NCBI RefSeq assembly: GCF_900101895.1
Contig: NZ_FMVF01000003.1
Coordinates: forward strand, 1 to 64,000
Origin: Flavobacterium caeni
GTDB taxonomy: Bacteria > Bacteroidota > Bacteroidia > Flavobacteriales > Flavobacteriaceae
Direction of reading: 5' to 3'
DNA: 64,000 nucleotides
Part shown: piece by piece, positions 6,282 through 14,911 of the stretch
Layout: the number at the start of each line of letters is the position of its first letter
How positions within the stretch are numbered: position 1 is the stretch's first letter
Program-made: the position numbers and the translations under genes
Notes under the pieces: model-generated
What the model was told of the DNA's origin: nothing
Database searches by the model: none
What the model saw: only the letters and a program-made list of their open reading frames with translations

Positions 6282-8038
6282 TCGCGTTGCTCGACCAAGA
6301 ATTGCGACTCGTACAGGTTTTTGTAGTAACCCTCTGGTTTGTTCAACAACTCCTGGTGCGTGCCCTCTTCTACGATCAACCCTTTGTCCATCACTACAAT
6401 CTTGTCGGCGTTGACCACAGTGGCCAAGCGGTGCGCGATGACAATCGACGTGCGTCCTGCGGTGATCGTTTCGGTCGCGCGCTGGATCAATTCCTCCGAA
6501 TAGGTATCTACAGACGATGTTGCCTCGTCGAGGATCAGGATGCTTGGGTTGCTCACATAGGCACGTAAAAAGGCGATCAACTGGCGTTGCCCCGACGAGA
6601 GCATCACGCCGCGTTCCTTGACGTTGTAGTGGTAACCGCCGGGCAGGCTCATGATGAAATCGTGTACACCGATTTTTTGGGCGGCGGCAACCACGTCGGC
6701 CTCGGTGATGTTGGGGTTGTTGAGCGTGATGTTGGCCAGGATCGTATCGGCGAAGAGGAACACTTCCTGCAACACCACGGCAATCTGTTTGCGGATCGAC
6801 GCCAGCGAATAGTCCTTGATGTCGGTGCCGTCTATCGAAATCGTCCCGCCGTTGATCTCGTAAAAACGGTTGAGCAGGTTGATGATGGTCGATTTGCCCG
6901 CGCCCGTCGACCCTACGATGGCAATGGTTTGGCCGGGTTGCACCGTCAATGAAATCCCTTTGATGACTTCTTCGTTTTCGAGATAACCAAAACGCACCTC
7001 CTTGAACGCAATCGCGCCTTTGAAAGTCGGCGCTTCGAGCGTGCCGGTGTCCTGGATGTGGCTGTTGGTGTCCAAGATCTCGAACACGCGGTTGGCCGCG
7101 ATCATCCCCATCTGCATCTCGTTGAACTTATCGGCAATCTGACGCAACGGGTTAAAGAGCATGCTGATGAACATCGTATACGAAAACAAATCCCCAAACG
7201 TGGTCATCGTATCGCCGCTAAGGATGTGGTAGCCGCCATACAGCACGACAAATCCGAGCGTAAACGACGAAATGATGTCGGCGATCGGGAAAAAGATCGA
7301 GTTGTACAAAATGGTCTTGATCCACGCTTTTTTATGTTTGGCGTTGATCTCGCGGAACTTGTCGGCTTCGATGGCCTCGCGGTTAAAGAGTTGTACGATC
7401 TTCATGCCCGTGACGCGTTCCTGCACAAAGGTATTCATGGCCGCGATTTGCGTGCGTACTTCCTCGAACGCGAGCTGCATTTTCTTTTGGAACACGCGTG
7501 TGACGAACACCAAAATAGGCATGGCCAAGATCACGATCCAGGTGAGTTTCCAGTTCATGTAGAACATGAACAACAGCACCACGATCATCTTGAGCAAGTC
7601 GCTGATGATCATGAAAAGCCCCTGGCTGAAGATGCGCGCGATGGCCTCGATGTCCGATACGGCGCGTGTGACGAGTTGCCCCACGGGCGCGTTGTCGTAA
7701 TACTGCATCCTAAAGGACAACATGTGCTTGAACAACTTGATCCGGATGTCCTTGATGATGTCCTGGCCGAGCCAGTTGGCCCAGAACACAAAGTAAAACT
7801 GCGACAACACCTCGAGCAGCAACACCACGCCCATGGCCGTGATGTAAAGCAACAACCCGTGCTGGTCCTTGGGTGCGATGTAGGCATCGACGGTTTGTTT
7901 GAGCAGGTAAGGGCGCAACGCCGCAAACCCCGACAAGGCGATCGCAAACGCCACCACCGCATAATAGCGCGATTGGTACGGCTTGGTGTAGGCGAGGATG
8001 CGTTTAAAGATTTGTATGTCGAAGGCTTTGGCTTTCAT
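6272..8038 (-). CDS. ABC exporter half-transporter (ATP-binding/permease), MdlB/MsbA type
   Basis: This 588-residue fusion has an N-terminal six-helix ABC transmembrane domain (about 20-310) and a C-terminal ATPase. The ATPase has Walker A (GSTGAGKST), the Q-loop, signature LSSGQRQL, Walker B SILILDEATSSVD and the H-loop (IAHRL). The start at 8038 (MKAKAFDIQ) is preferred. The 42 codons upstream run into the dispersed repeat copy B and read as low-quality sequence. Half-transporters of this type work as homodimers or heterodimers and export drugs, lipids or peptides. The substrate cannot be told from the sequence. The gene follows truA on the same strand but is separated from it by the repeat. 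Confidence 0.92.
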   Translation of the reverse strand: MKAKAFDIQIFKRILAYTKPYQSRYYAVVAFAIALSGFAALRPYLLKQTVDAYIAPKDQHGLLLYITAMGVVLLLEVLSQFYFVFWANWLGQDIIKDIRIKLFKHMLSFRMQYYDNAPVGQLVTRAVSDIEAIARIFSQGLFMIISDLLKMIVVLLFMFYMNWKLTWIVILAMPILVFVTRVFQKKMQLAFEEVRTQIAAMNTFVQERVTGMKIVQLFNREAIEADKFREINAKHKKAWIKTILYNSIFFPIADIISSFTLGFVVLYGGYHILSGDTMTTFGDLFSYTMFISMLFNPLRQIADKFNEMQMGMIAANRVFEILDTNSHIQDTGTLEAPTFKGAIAFKEVRFGYLENEEVIKGISLTVQPGQTIAIVGSTGAGKSTIINLLNRFYEINGGTISIDGTDIKDYSLASIRKQIAVVLQEVFLFADTILANITLNNPNITEADVVAAAQKIGVHDFIMSLPGGYHYNVKERGVMLSSGQRQLIAFLRAYVSNPSILILDEATSSVDTYSEELIQRATETITAGRTSIVIAHRLATVVNADKIVVMDKGLIVEEGTHQELLNKPEGYYKNLYESQFLVEQRDQA

Positions 8039-8065
8039 TTGATTGCGTTGATGCTTATTTTTTTT

Positions 8066-8180
8066 GGAGCTATTTCCTGCTTTCCGTTTCAATCTTTTTC
8101 GCTGCGCTTTTGGATTTGCTTCCACTGCGTTACAGCGAATCCAAAAAAAGGATTTCCACTTCAATCAGGGCTAGGGCTCC
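8066..8180. repeat. Dispersed palindromic element, copy B
   Basis: The ends GGAGCTATTTCCTGCTTTCC and AAAAGGATTTCCACTTCAATCAGGGCTAGGG match copy A (3614-3710), but the centre is longer and unrelated. A further short piece of the same right end (CTAATCAGGGCTAGGGCT) recurs at 8277-8294, inside the last codons of truA. A palindrome AACAGTCCA-C-TGGACTGTT (8241-8259) with a T-run on the plus strand sits between them. It shares the GTCCA-N-TGGAC core with the palindrome at 3929-3947. Confidence 0.65.
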
Positions 8181-8275
8181 TTGCTTTGTTAGAACATATT
8201 TTTTAATCGAGGCCAACGCGCCGCCTGGCTCCTTCGCTAAAACAGTCCACTGGACTGTTTTTTTTTCGCTCGGCC

Positions 8276-9043
8276 CTAATCAGGGCTAGGGCTTTGGACG
8301 TAATCATAGACAATCTCGGTCAAATACAACCCGTGCGCAGGTACCGAGAAACCGGCCGCGCCGCGGTCCTTGCTTTCGAGTACGGCCTTGAAATCGGCGA
8401 TAGACTTTTTACCCAAACCAACATCGATGAGCGTTCCTACGATGGCGCGTACCATGTTGCGCAAAAAGCGGTCGGCCGAGATCGTAAACACCAAACGCTC
8501 GCCGTTTTGTGTCCATTCGGCGCGGTCGATGCGGCAAATGAACGTACCTACATCGGTCTTGACCTTCGAAAAACATTCAAAATCGGTATAATCGAACAGC
8601 AAGGCGGCGGCCCGGTTCATCATCGCGACATCGAGCGGGAACAAATACTGGAAGCTAAAGTCGTTCAAAAACGGATCCTTGTAACGGTGCACATGGTATT
8701 CGTAGGTGCGCTGTTTGGCATCGAAGCGCGCATGCGCCTGGTCGTGCAACGCATAAAAACCACGTACCGCAATGCCCTTGGGCAGCACAGCGTTGACCGC
8801 ATAAGCCGCTTTTTGGGTATCGAATCCGTCGTGGTCAAAGTGCGCGAATTGCTGGCGCGCGTGTACGCCCGTGTCGGTACGGCCCGCACCCGTGAGCGCG
8901 ATGGGCGTGCGCAACACCGTCGAGAGCGCGGCTTCGAGCGTGCCCTGTACCGTGACGGCATCGGGTTGCTTTTGCCAGCCACAATAGGCGGCACCGTTGT
9001 AGGCGAATTCGACGAAGTAGCGCAAGTTTGGTTTTTTTGACAC
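8276..9043 (-). CDS. truA: tRNA pseudouridine(38-40) synthase TruA
   Basis: This 255-residue enzyme isomerises U38, U39 and U40 of tRNA anticodon stems to pseudouridine. The catalytic aspartate is Asp57 in GRTDTGVHA. The N-terminal RYFVEFAYNGAAYCGWQKQ strand and the later RFLRNMVRAIVG motif are characteristic. Length is normal for the family. The 3' end includes a short piece of the dispersed repeat family, so the last residues of the protein are element-derived. The 5' side has the heptamer repeat at 9090-9124. Confidence 0.95.
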   Translation of the reverse strand: MSKKPNLRYFVEFAYNGAAYCGWQKQPDAVTVQGTLEAALSTVLRTPIALTGAGRTDTGVHARQQFAHFDHDGFDTQKAAYAVNAVLPKGIAVRGFYALHDQAHARFDAKQRTYEYHVHRYKDPFLNDFSFQYLFPLDVAMMNRAAALLFDYTDFECFSKVKTDVGTFICRIDRAEWTQNGERLVFTISADRFLRNMVRAIVGTLIDVGLGKKSIADFKAVLESKDRGAAGFSVPAHGLYLTEIVYDYVQSPSPD

Positions 9044-9089
9044 GCAAAGATAGGGATTTAATGGTGTAAGAAAATGTTAATAGTCGCGT

Positions 9090-9124
9090 GACGAATGTCG
9101 AATGTCGAATGACGAATGACGAAG
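9090..9124. repeat. Heptanucleotide repeat (GWCGAAT, 5 units)
   Basis: Five consecutive 7-mers (GACGAAT, GTCGAAT twice, GACGAAT, GACGAAG) form the reverse-complement version of the NTTCGTC array at 3798-3881. It lies between the divergent truA and YfcE-type genes, 47 bases from the truA start. Confidence 0.85.
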
Positions 9125-9215
9125 GACAAGAGGTCCGGAACGAATGGTGATAAAAAATACAAAATGAAAAATAGACAATAAATGGTTTGCCTATTTTTGC
9201 ACGAATCAACACGCC

Positions 9216-9713
9216 ATGAAAAAAATCCTTTTGCTTTCCGACACGCACAGCCACCTCGACGACACCATCCTCAAATATGTCGCGCAAGCCGACGAGGTAT
9301 GGCATGCGGGCGACATCGGCGATTTGCGCGTGACCGATGAATTGCAAAAACACAAGCCGTTGCGCGGTGTGTACGGCAACATCGATGGCGACAAGGCGCG
9401 GCTCGAATTTCCGCTCCACAACCGGTTCCTGTGCGAAGGCGTAGATGTTTGGATCACGCACATCGGCGGCTATCCGGGCAAATACAATCCATCCATCAGA
9501 CAGGAAATGACGTCCAACCCGCCCAAGCTGTTCATTTGCGGACATTCGCACATCCTCAAGGTCATGTTCGATAAAAAACTGAATTTACTACACATGAATC
9601 CCGGCGCGGCGGGCATAAGCGGGTTCCATCAGGTGCGTACGATGCTGAGGTTTGTCATCGATGGGGCGCAAATCAAGGACCTCGAGATCATCGAGCTCGG
9701 CAAGCGCGCCTAG
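9216..9713 (+). CDS. YfcE/MJ0936-type metallophosphodiesterase
   Basis: This 165-residue member of the small calcineurin-like phosphoesterase family cleaves phosphodiesters with a dinuclear metal centre. The metal motifs are SDTHSH (Asp9, His11), the WHAGDIGD block, GNIDGD, and CGHSHI near the C terminus with the final NPGA. Physiological substrate is unknown. The last 4 bases overlap the end of the convergent histidine kinase gene. A TATTTTTG box shortly upstream resembles a Bacteroidota -7 element. Confidence 0.9.
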   Translation: MKKILLLSDTHSHLDDTILKYVAQADEVWHAGDIGDLRVTDELQKHKPLRGVYGNIDGDKARLEFPLHNRFLCEGVDVWITHIGGYPGKYNPSIRQEMTSNPPKLFICGHSHILKVMFDKKLNLLHMNPGAAGISGFHQVRTMLRFVIDGAQIKDLEIIELGKRA

Positions 9714-11455
9714 TCTACCACCGGAATGCGGATACGGATCGAGGTGCCGTGCCCCCGTTTGGAATCGATGACGAATTTGCCCTTCATGCCCACGATACGC
9801 GCCCTGATTTGCGTGAGTCCGAAACCTTCGCTGCTTATGGGCTTGGCGCTGTCGAATCCTTTTCCGTTGTCGGAAATTGTGATTTCGAGATGACGGTTGC
9901 TTTCGTTGACGGTCAACTTGGCTTGGCTGGCGCCGCTGTGTTTGAGGACGTTGTTGAGCAGTTCGGTAACAATGAAATAGACTTTCATTTCGTAGTCCTC
10001 GTTGTACCGTTTCTTTTCGGTGATGTTGCTTTGGTAGTCAAATTCGATCAATGAGTTCGAGTTCTTTTCGCACAAATCCTGCAGCGCATACAAAAGCCCG
10101 AATTTGGCGAGCAGGGTAGGCAACAATTCATGCGACAAATCCCGAACCTTGTCGTGGGCTTCCTTGAGGATGGCGCGGGTTTTGGAAATTTCGTCCGAGT
10201 CGATGCCTTTTGTCGCGGCAAAAGCCGACAAATGTAGCCCGGCCGACGACAGTTGCGCGCTGATGCTGTCGTGCAGTACGCTGGCGATTTTCTTGCGTTC
10301 GATCTCTTGCCCGTCGATCGTGGCGTTGAGGATGTTTTGCTGGAGCTGGCTTTCGATGTCCTTGAGTTTGTTCTTTTCCTTGAGCCGGATGTTTTGGTTG
10401 AAGAAATAGAACAAGACGGCCAACACCACGAGCAATGCAATGACAACGATAAGAATCTTTTGTCGTTTGGATTGCCGCTCGACGAGTTCTGATTGTTGTC
10501 GCCTGTAGCGGTCTTCTACCTTTTCGATTTCGTACTTGGTTTCGGCTTCCTTGGCTTGCGAGTTGAGTTTTCGCTCGAACACCAATCCCGTGTTGGTGAC
10601 GTATTTGTTGAGGTAGACGTTCGCCTGTTTGTGGTCGTTGAGCTGTTCATAAACATACGAAAGGTTGAGATAACAGTCGGTGGCGTCTTCTGATAGTGTG
10701 TCGTTGCCGATTACCGCAAGTGCCTTGAAATACTGTTTCTCGCCGCTTTTGAAATCCCGTTTGGCCGTCAGATAATAGTAGCCGAGATTCATGTAGCTGC
10801 TCATCAAGTATTCTCTTTTTTTTTGTTTTTCGGCATAGAATGTGGCCGAGTCAAGGTGTTTTTTACCGCGCTCATACTGTTTGAGCGTAAAGTAGTAGGC
10901 AGAAAGGTTGCTGTGGGCACGGTAACCCTGGTCGTAATTTTTGCTGGTCTTGAAGATGGACATGATGCGCTGCGCGTAAAAATGGGCGCTATCGTATTGT
11001 CCGGCAACCAAAAAACGTTTGTAGATGTTTTGCCCCACAAAAGCCCGTAGCGTATCGCGACCATGTTTCTTGGCGACTTGGTCTGCTTTGCGATAGTATT
11101 CGAGCGATTTTTCGTTGTTGAAACCCGACTCGAAGCTGCGGCCGATGTAATTAAGTAACAAGACCCGCTCTACGTGAAGCCCATGTCGTTCGGCAACCTT
11201 CAGCCCGACAAAGAGCACATCGATCGATTTTTGCGTGTCGTTGAGCTGTGTGTAAATCTTACTCTTTTTGAGGCAGGTATGGCAGTATCCTTTATAATCT
11301 TTTTTCTTTAATCGCGCGTCGCCATCGGCGATGGCGAAAACGAGCGCTTTCGAAATCTTTTGTTGCCCCAGATAAACGTCCACCGAATCGGTTTCGGCAC
11401 CTTGCGCGAAGATGCCGAAGCCAATCAAAAACAGGATGGAACATATTTTCTTAAT
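9710..11455 (-). CDS. TPR-sensor histidine kinase (HisKA_3/NarX type) with apparent ATT start
   Basis: The protein has an N-terminal secreted TPR-rich sensor region (about 300 residues), one membrane helix (ILIVVIALLVVLAVLFYFF), a HisKA_3 dimerisation helix (ERKKIASVLHDSISAQL, with the phospho-His in LHD) and a C-terminal HATPase_c (DNGKGFD, GFGLTQIRARI). It pairs with the NarL-type regulator upstream. There is no ATG near the N terminus. Reading back in frame gives a convincing signal peptide, KKICSILFLIGFGIFAQG, preceded by ATT at 11455. The stop of the upstream small gene is only 3 bases away (TAG GTT ATT). The next possible start, TTG at 11428, would cut the signal peptide. Translational coupling with a rare ATT start is the best reading; a sequencing error is the alternative. 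Confidence 0.85.
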   Translation of the reverse strand: MKKICSILFLIGFGIFAQGAETDSVDVYLGQQKISKALVFAIADGDARLKKKDYKGYCHTCLKKSKIYTQLNDTQKSIDVLFVGLKVAERHGLHVERVLLLNYIGRSFESGFNNEKSLEYYRKADQVAKKHGRDTLRAFVGQNIYKRFLVAGQYDSAHFYAQRIMSIFKTSKNYDQGYRAHSNLSAYYFTLKQYERGKKHLDSATFYAEKQKKREYLMSSYMNLGYYYLTAKRDFKSGEKQYFKALAVIGNDTLSEDATDCYLNLSYVYEQLNDHKQANVYLNKYVTNTGLVFERKLNSQAKEAETKYEIEKVEDRYRRQQSELVERQSKRQKILIVVIALLVVLAVLFYFFNQNIRLKEKNKLKDIESQLQQNILNATIDGQEIERKKIASVLHDSISAQLSSAGLHLSAFAATKGIDSDEISKTRAILKEAHDKVRDLSHELLPTLLAKFGLLYALQDLCEKNSNSLIEFDYQSNITEKKRYNEDYEMKVYFIVTELLNNVLKHSGASQAKLTVNESNRHLEITISDNGKGFDSAKPISSEGFGLTQIRARIVGMKGKFVIDSKRGHGTSIRIRIPVVD

Positions 11456-11458
11456 AAC

Positions 11459-11737
11459 CTAGGTATTTACAATTTTTATTTTGGGTTTGGTGGTGGTTAT
11501 CCCGTTCAGTATCTGAACAAAATCAACGTCAAGACAGTCGTCGATTGCATTCAATTGAAGACTGCAGGCCATGTAAACGGCCGATGGTTTGTTGCAGCCG
11601 GGGTTAAGCTGTACGGTGATGTTGTAGGTTTTTGAAACCAGGGTTTGGACATAGTTGCAATTGTCTGGGATCTTAAAATCTACTTGAAAATTGGGGTAGG
11701 TAAGTACCTTTGCCCCATAGTCTTTAACGAGTGCCAT
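11459..11737 (-). CDS. Unknown 92-residue protein between response regulator and kinase
   Basis: I do not recognise this protein. It starts 11 bases after the response-regulator stop and ends 3 bases before the apparent kinase start, so all three genes form one operon. It has no signal peptide or membrane segment. Five cysteines (in PDNCNY, NPGCNK, MACSL and DDCLD among others) are spread over the sequence, and strands dominate (VSKTYNITVQL). A role as a small accessory of the two-component system is possible only by position. Confidence 0.65.
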   Translation of the reverse strand: MALVKDYGAKVLTYPNFQVDFKIPDNCNYVQTLVSKTYNITVQLNPGCNKPSAVYMACSLQLNAIDDCLDVDFVQILNGITTTKPKIKIVNT

Positions 11738-11748
11738 GGTGTTTGTTT

Positions 11749-12405
11749 TTATTGGTTAATGAGATTGTGTTTGATGGCGAATTTGACCAGCCCGATCGAG
11801 TTCTTGACGTTGAGTTTCTTGACAAGGTTTTTGCGGTGCGTCTCTACCGTATTGGTGCTGATCGACAGTTCTTCGCTGATTTCCTTGCCGCTGTATTCGA
11901 GCGAGATGAGCTTGATGATCTCGAGCTCGCGTTCGGTCAACGAAAAATTAGAAGTCTCGCTGTTGGGCTTGATGTTGTTGCGCGTAAACGAACTGAAAAT
12001 CTTGTCACGCACCGTCTTGCAAAAATACTCTTCGCCGTTTTCTACGGCCTGTATCGCCTCGACGATGTTTTCGCCCGCGCATTGCTTGGTCAGGTAGCCG
12101 CTGGCGCCCAGTTTCATCACTTCTTTGATGAGTTTGAGGTCGTCGTAACTCGAGAGGATGATCACCTTGAACGGGAACTCCGAACCCGACAAATCCTTGA
12201 GCACCTCGATCCCGTCCTTTTCAGGCATGTTGATGTCCATCACGAGTATGTCGGCCTTGGTCTTGGCGGCCTGCTCGACCACATTGACGCCATTGAGCGA
12301 AAAGCCCGCCACTTCAAAATTGGGGTTGGTATGGAGTACGGCCTGCATGCCGTCGATGAGCACTTGGTGGTCGTCGGCAAGGTAAATGCGGATCTTTTTT
12401 TTCAT
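11749..12405 (-). CDS. NarL/LuxR-family response regulator
   Basis: A 218-residue transcription regulator with an N-terminal receiver domain (acidic pair Asp11-Asp12, phosphoacceptor Asp57 in VMDINMPEKDG, conserved Thr/Ser and Lys downstream). The C-terminal LuxR-type HTH (about 150-215) starts LTERELEIIKL and includes the ELSISTNTVETHRKNL recognition region. It is the first gene of the operon with the unknown 92-residue protein and the HisKA_3 kinase. Target genes are unknown. Confidence 0.92.
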   Translation of the reverse strand: MKKKIRIYLADDHQVLIDGMQAVLHTNPNFEVAGFSLNGVNVVEQAAKTKADILVMDINMPEKDGIEVLKDLSGSEFPFKVIILSSYDDLKLIKEVMKLGASGYLTKQCAGENIVEAIQAVENGEEYFCKTVRDKIFSSFTRNNIKPNSETSNFSLTERELEIIKLISLEYSGKEISEELSISTNTVETHRKNLVKKLNVKNSIGLVKFAIKHNLINQ

Positions 12406-12503
12406 GTTCTGGCGATATAGTCCAAATTTATAACATTAAACGTTACAAACCGCTCACTAAAATCGGTGATTTTTGCTTCTAACCAAATTTAGTGAGGCGC
12501 CCA

Positions 12504-12532
12504 TAAAAAAACCCGGAATGAACCGGGTTTTC
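12504..12532 (-). terminator. Rho-independent terminator after the DUF4293 gene
   Basis: The stem AACCCGG/CCGGGTT with a 6-base loop is followed on the minus strand by a run of seven T. It ends the DUF4293 transcript before the response-regulator promoter region. Confidence 0.8.
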
Positions 12533-12562
12533 TTCGCACTAAAATAAACTAAGTTTATAGGT

Positions 12563-12970
12563 TTACCGCAATCGGTCGACAGATTTTACGAGATCCTCAT
12601 CCTTCTTGATGGCTTTATTCGCAAGCACAAGCAAAACGATAGAAACAATCGGGAGGAACATCCCAATGCCTTTCTCAGGAGCCGAGGCCCCTCCAGACAA
12701 GTTTAGCGAACGATACACAAATAATCCTAATAAAATTAAATTTAATATGATGTTCAGCCTGCCGATGACAAACTGATGTTGACGTTTTTTATAAGACAAT
12801 ATACCCAACAACGACAGCGTGGCGCTGAGTCCCAACAATACGACGTACAGCTGGTCTTGCATAAAATAGAATGCTTTTCCGGCAATGGTCCACAACGGAA
12901 AAAAGAACGGCAGCACGCCTGTGGTAAGCAGTGCGAGCGCGAGATAAACCGTTTGGATGCGTTGGATCAT
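12563..12970 (-). CDS. DUF4293 four-helix membrane protein
   Basis: A 135-residue inner-membrane protein of the DUF4293 family, which is confined to Bacteroidota and has unknown function. Four hydrophobic segments are visible (about 9-28, 38-56, 68-86 and 103-120). The start MIQRIQTVYLALA at 12970 is the family's standard N terminus; the 32 codons upstream come from the intergenic region. It is divergent from rho, and this pairing of DUF4293 beside rho is common in flavobacteria as far as I know. Confidence 0.85.
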   Translation of the reverse strand: MIQRIQTVYLALALLTTGVLPFFFPLWTIAGKAFYFMQDQLYVVLLGLSATLSLLGILSYKKRQHQFVIGRLNIILNLILLGLFVYRSLNLSGGASAPEKGIGMFLPIVSIVLLVLANKAIKKDEDLVKSVDRLR

Positions 12971-13151
12971 AGGGCTAAAATTGCCCAGCAAAAATAATTT
13001 TTTCTTTTTATAAAATGCTATTGCACGGTAAATTTTTATTCGTAATATTGCAGTACAAAACCGCAACTACCTCATTTGCGGTCCTCACCATCCGCATTAC
13101 ATTCCGCTATTCTACAGAATTTCCCATATCAATTAAATTCAAATAACATAC

Positions 13152-14840
13152 ATGTTTGATATTTCAGCATTAAAAACCATGAAGCTTCCCGAGCTTCAGG
13201 AAATTGCCAAATCGGCCCATGCGATCAAAGTGGCCGGAAAAAAGAAAGAAGTCCTGATCGAGGAAATCCTCAAACGCCAGGAAAGCGCACAGGGCACGGC
13301 TTCGGAGCCATCGGCAAAACCAAAAAGGGCGCGCATCGGCGCCGACAAAAAGCCTACCGAAACCGCACAAAACCTTTTTTCGGAACCGCAAACCCCAACC
13401 GCTACCGAGCCTGCAAGACCACAAGCCAATCCGGCACCCGCTTTCGACAACAAACAGCGCAAGAATAAATTCAAAAAAGGCGATTTCGACCGCCGGAACA
13501 AACCCGAAGCCGCAGAGCCAAGAGCAGAATTCCAACCAACAGTAGAAGAACCTGCCGCGGCCGTCGAAAGCAATCAGGCCGAAACCCCCGAAAGAAAGCC
13601 GCAAAGCGACCACTACAAAAACCGCAACGCGCAAGGCCACGCAAACGCCAACCAGAACGGCAACGGCAATCCGAACTACAAAAACAAAAAGAACAACAAC
13701 AATTTCCGCGATGCCGATTACGAATTCGACGGCATCATCGAAAGCGAAGGCGTACTCGAAATGATGCCCGATGGCTACGGCTTTTTGCGCTCGTCCGATT
13801 ACAACTACCTAGCGTCGCCCGACGATATTTACCTTTCCACGTCGCAAATCCGTTTGTTCGGGCTCAAGACCGGCGATACGGTCAAAGGCGTGGTGCGTCC
13901 GCCCAAGGAAGGCGAGAAGTTCTTTCCGCTTGTGCGCGTGCTCAAGATCAACGGACACGATCCGCAAATTGTGCGCGACCGCGTATCGTTTGAGCATTTG
14001 ACGCCCGTATTCCCGCAAGAAAAATTCAGGATTGCCGAGAAGGGCAGCTCGATCTCTACGCGCATCATCGATTTGTTTTCGCCCATCGGGAAGGGGCAGC
14101 GCGGTATGATTGTCGCGCAACCCAAGACCGGTAAAACGATGCTCCTGAAGGACATCGCCAACGCCATTGCGGCCAACCATCCCGAGGTGTACCTGTTGGT
14201 GCTTTTGATCGACGAACGTCCCGAAGAGGTCACCGACATGCAGCGCTCGGTACGCGGCGAGGTCATCGCCTCGACGTTCGACCGCGAGCCGCAGGAGCAC
14301 GTCAAGATTGCCAACATCGTACTCGAAAAGGCCAAACGTTTGGTCGAGTGCGGGCACGACGTCGTGATTTTGCTCGACTCGATTACGCGTCTGGCACGCG
14401 CCTACAACACCGTACAGCCTGCATCGGGCAAGGTATTGTCGGGTGGTGTCGATGCCAACGCGTTGCAAAAGCCGAAGCGTTTCTTTGGCGCGGCGCGTAA
14501 TGTAGAGAACGGCGGATCGCTGTCGATCATCGCCACGGCGCTCACCGAAACCGGTTCCAAGATGGACGAAGTTATTTTCGAAGAATTCAAGGGAACGGGC
14601 AACATGGAATTGCAACTCGACCGCAAGATCGCGAACCGACGTATTTTCCCGGCCATCGACCTTACGTCGTCGAGCACGCGCCGCGACGATTTGCTCCTGC
14701 CGAAAGACGTGATCCAACGCATGTGGATCATGCGCAAATACCTGTCGGACATGAACCCGGTCGAGGCGATGGATTTCATCAACGACCGTTTCAGCAAGAC
14801 GCGCAACAACGAAGAGTTCTTGATTTCGATGAACGATTAG
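13152..14840 (+). CDS. rho: Transcription termination factor Rho
   Basis: This 562-residue hexameric RNA helicase terminates transcription. Residues 1-45 form the Rho_N helical domain ([16 protein letters not shown]). About 140 residues of low-complexity, Asn/Lys/Pro/Ala-rich linker follow, an insert typical of Bacteroidota Rho. The RNA-binding cold-shock-like domain ([17 protein letters not shown]) comes next, then the ATPase with Walker A QPKTGKT, Walker [17 protein letters not shown], and the Q- and R-loops ([21 protein letters not shown]). The linker is unlike the compact E. coli protein and may phase-separate or bind RNA. A bidirectional terminator follows. Confidence 0.97.
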   Translation: MFDISALKTMKLPELQEIAKSAHAIKVAGKKKEVLIEEILKRQESAQGTASEPSAKPKRARIGADKKPTETAQNLFSEPQTPTATEPARPQANPAPAFDNKQRKNKFKKGDFDRRNKPEAAEPRAEFQPTVEEPAAAVESNQAETPERKPQSDHYKNRNAQGHANANQNGNGNPNYKNKKNNNNFRDADYEFDGIIESEGVLEMMPDGYGFLRSSDYNYLASPDDIYLSTSQIRLFGLKTGDTVKGVVRPPKEGEKFFPLVRVLKINGHDPQIVRDRVSFEHLTPVFPQEKFRIAEKGSSISTRIIDLFSPIGKGQRGMIVAQPKTGKTMLLKDIANAIAANHPEVYLLVLLIDERPEEVTDMQRSVRGEVIASTFDREPQEHVKIANIVLEKAKRLVECGHDVVILLDSITRLARAYNTVQPASGKVLSGGVDANALQKPKRFFGAARNVENGGSLSIIATALTETGSKMDEVIFEEFKGTGNMELQLDRKIANRRIFPAIDLTSSSTRRDDLLLPKDVIQRMWIMRKYLSDMNPVEAMDFINDRFSKTRNNEEFLISMND

Positions 14841-14864
14841 CGTCTTGTTTAGGATGTAAAATAA

Positions 14865-14892
14865 AAAAGTCCCGTCTGATGGCGGGACTTTT
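14865..14892. terminator. Bidirectional terminator between rho and the nuclease gene
   Basis: The 10-bp stem AAAAGTCCCG/CGGGACTTTT with an 8-base loop has a T-run on the plus strand and an A-rich 5' side, so it can serve both convergent genes. Confidence 0.8.
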
Positions 14893-14911
14893 CATTTATA
14901 AGTAGGATGAA

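Noticed and set aside
8241..8259. Terminator of truA
   Set aside because: The long T-run is on the plus strand, but truA is on the minus strand and has only four T after the hairpin; it is listed as part of the repeat region.
8835..9551. 238-codon minus ORF across the truA/phosphodiesterase boundary
   Set aside because: It overlaps two clear genes in other frames and the heptamer repeat; the translation has no domain.
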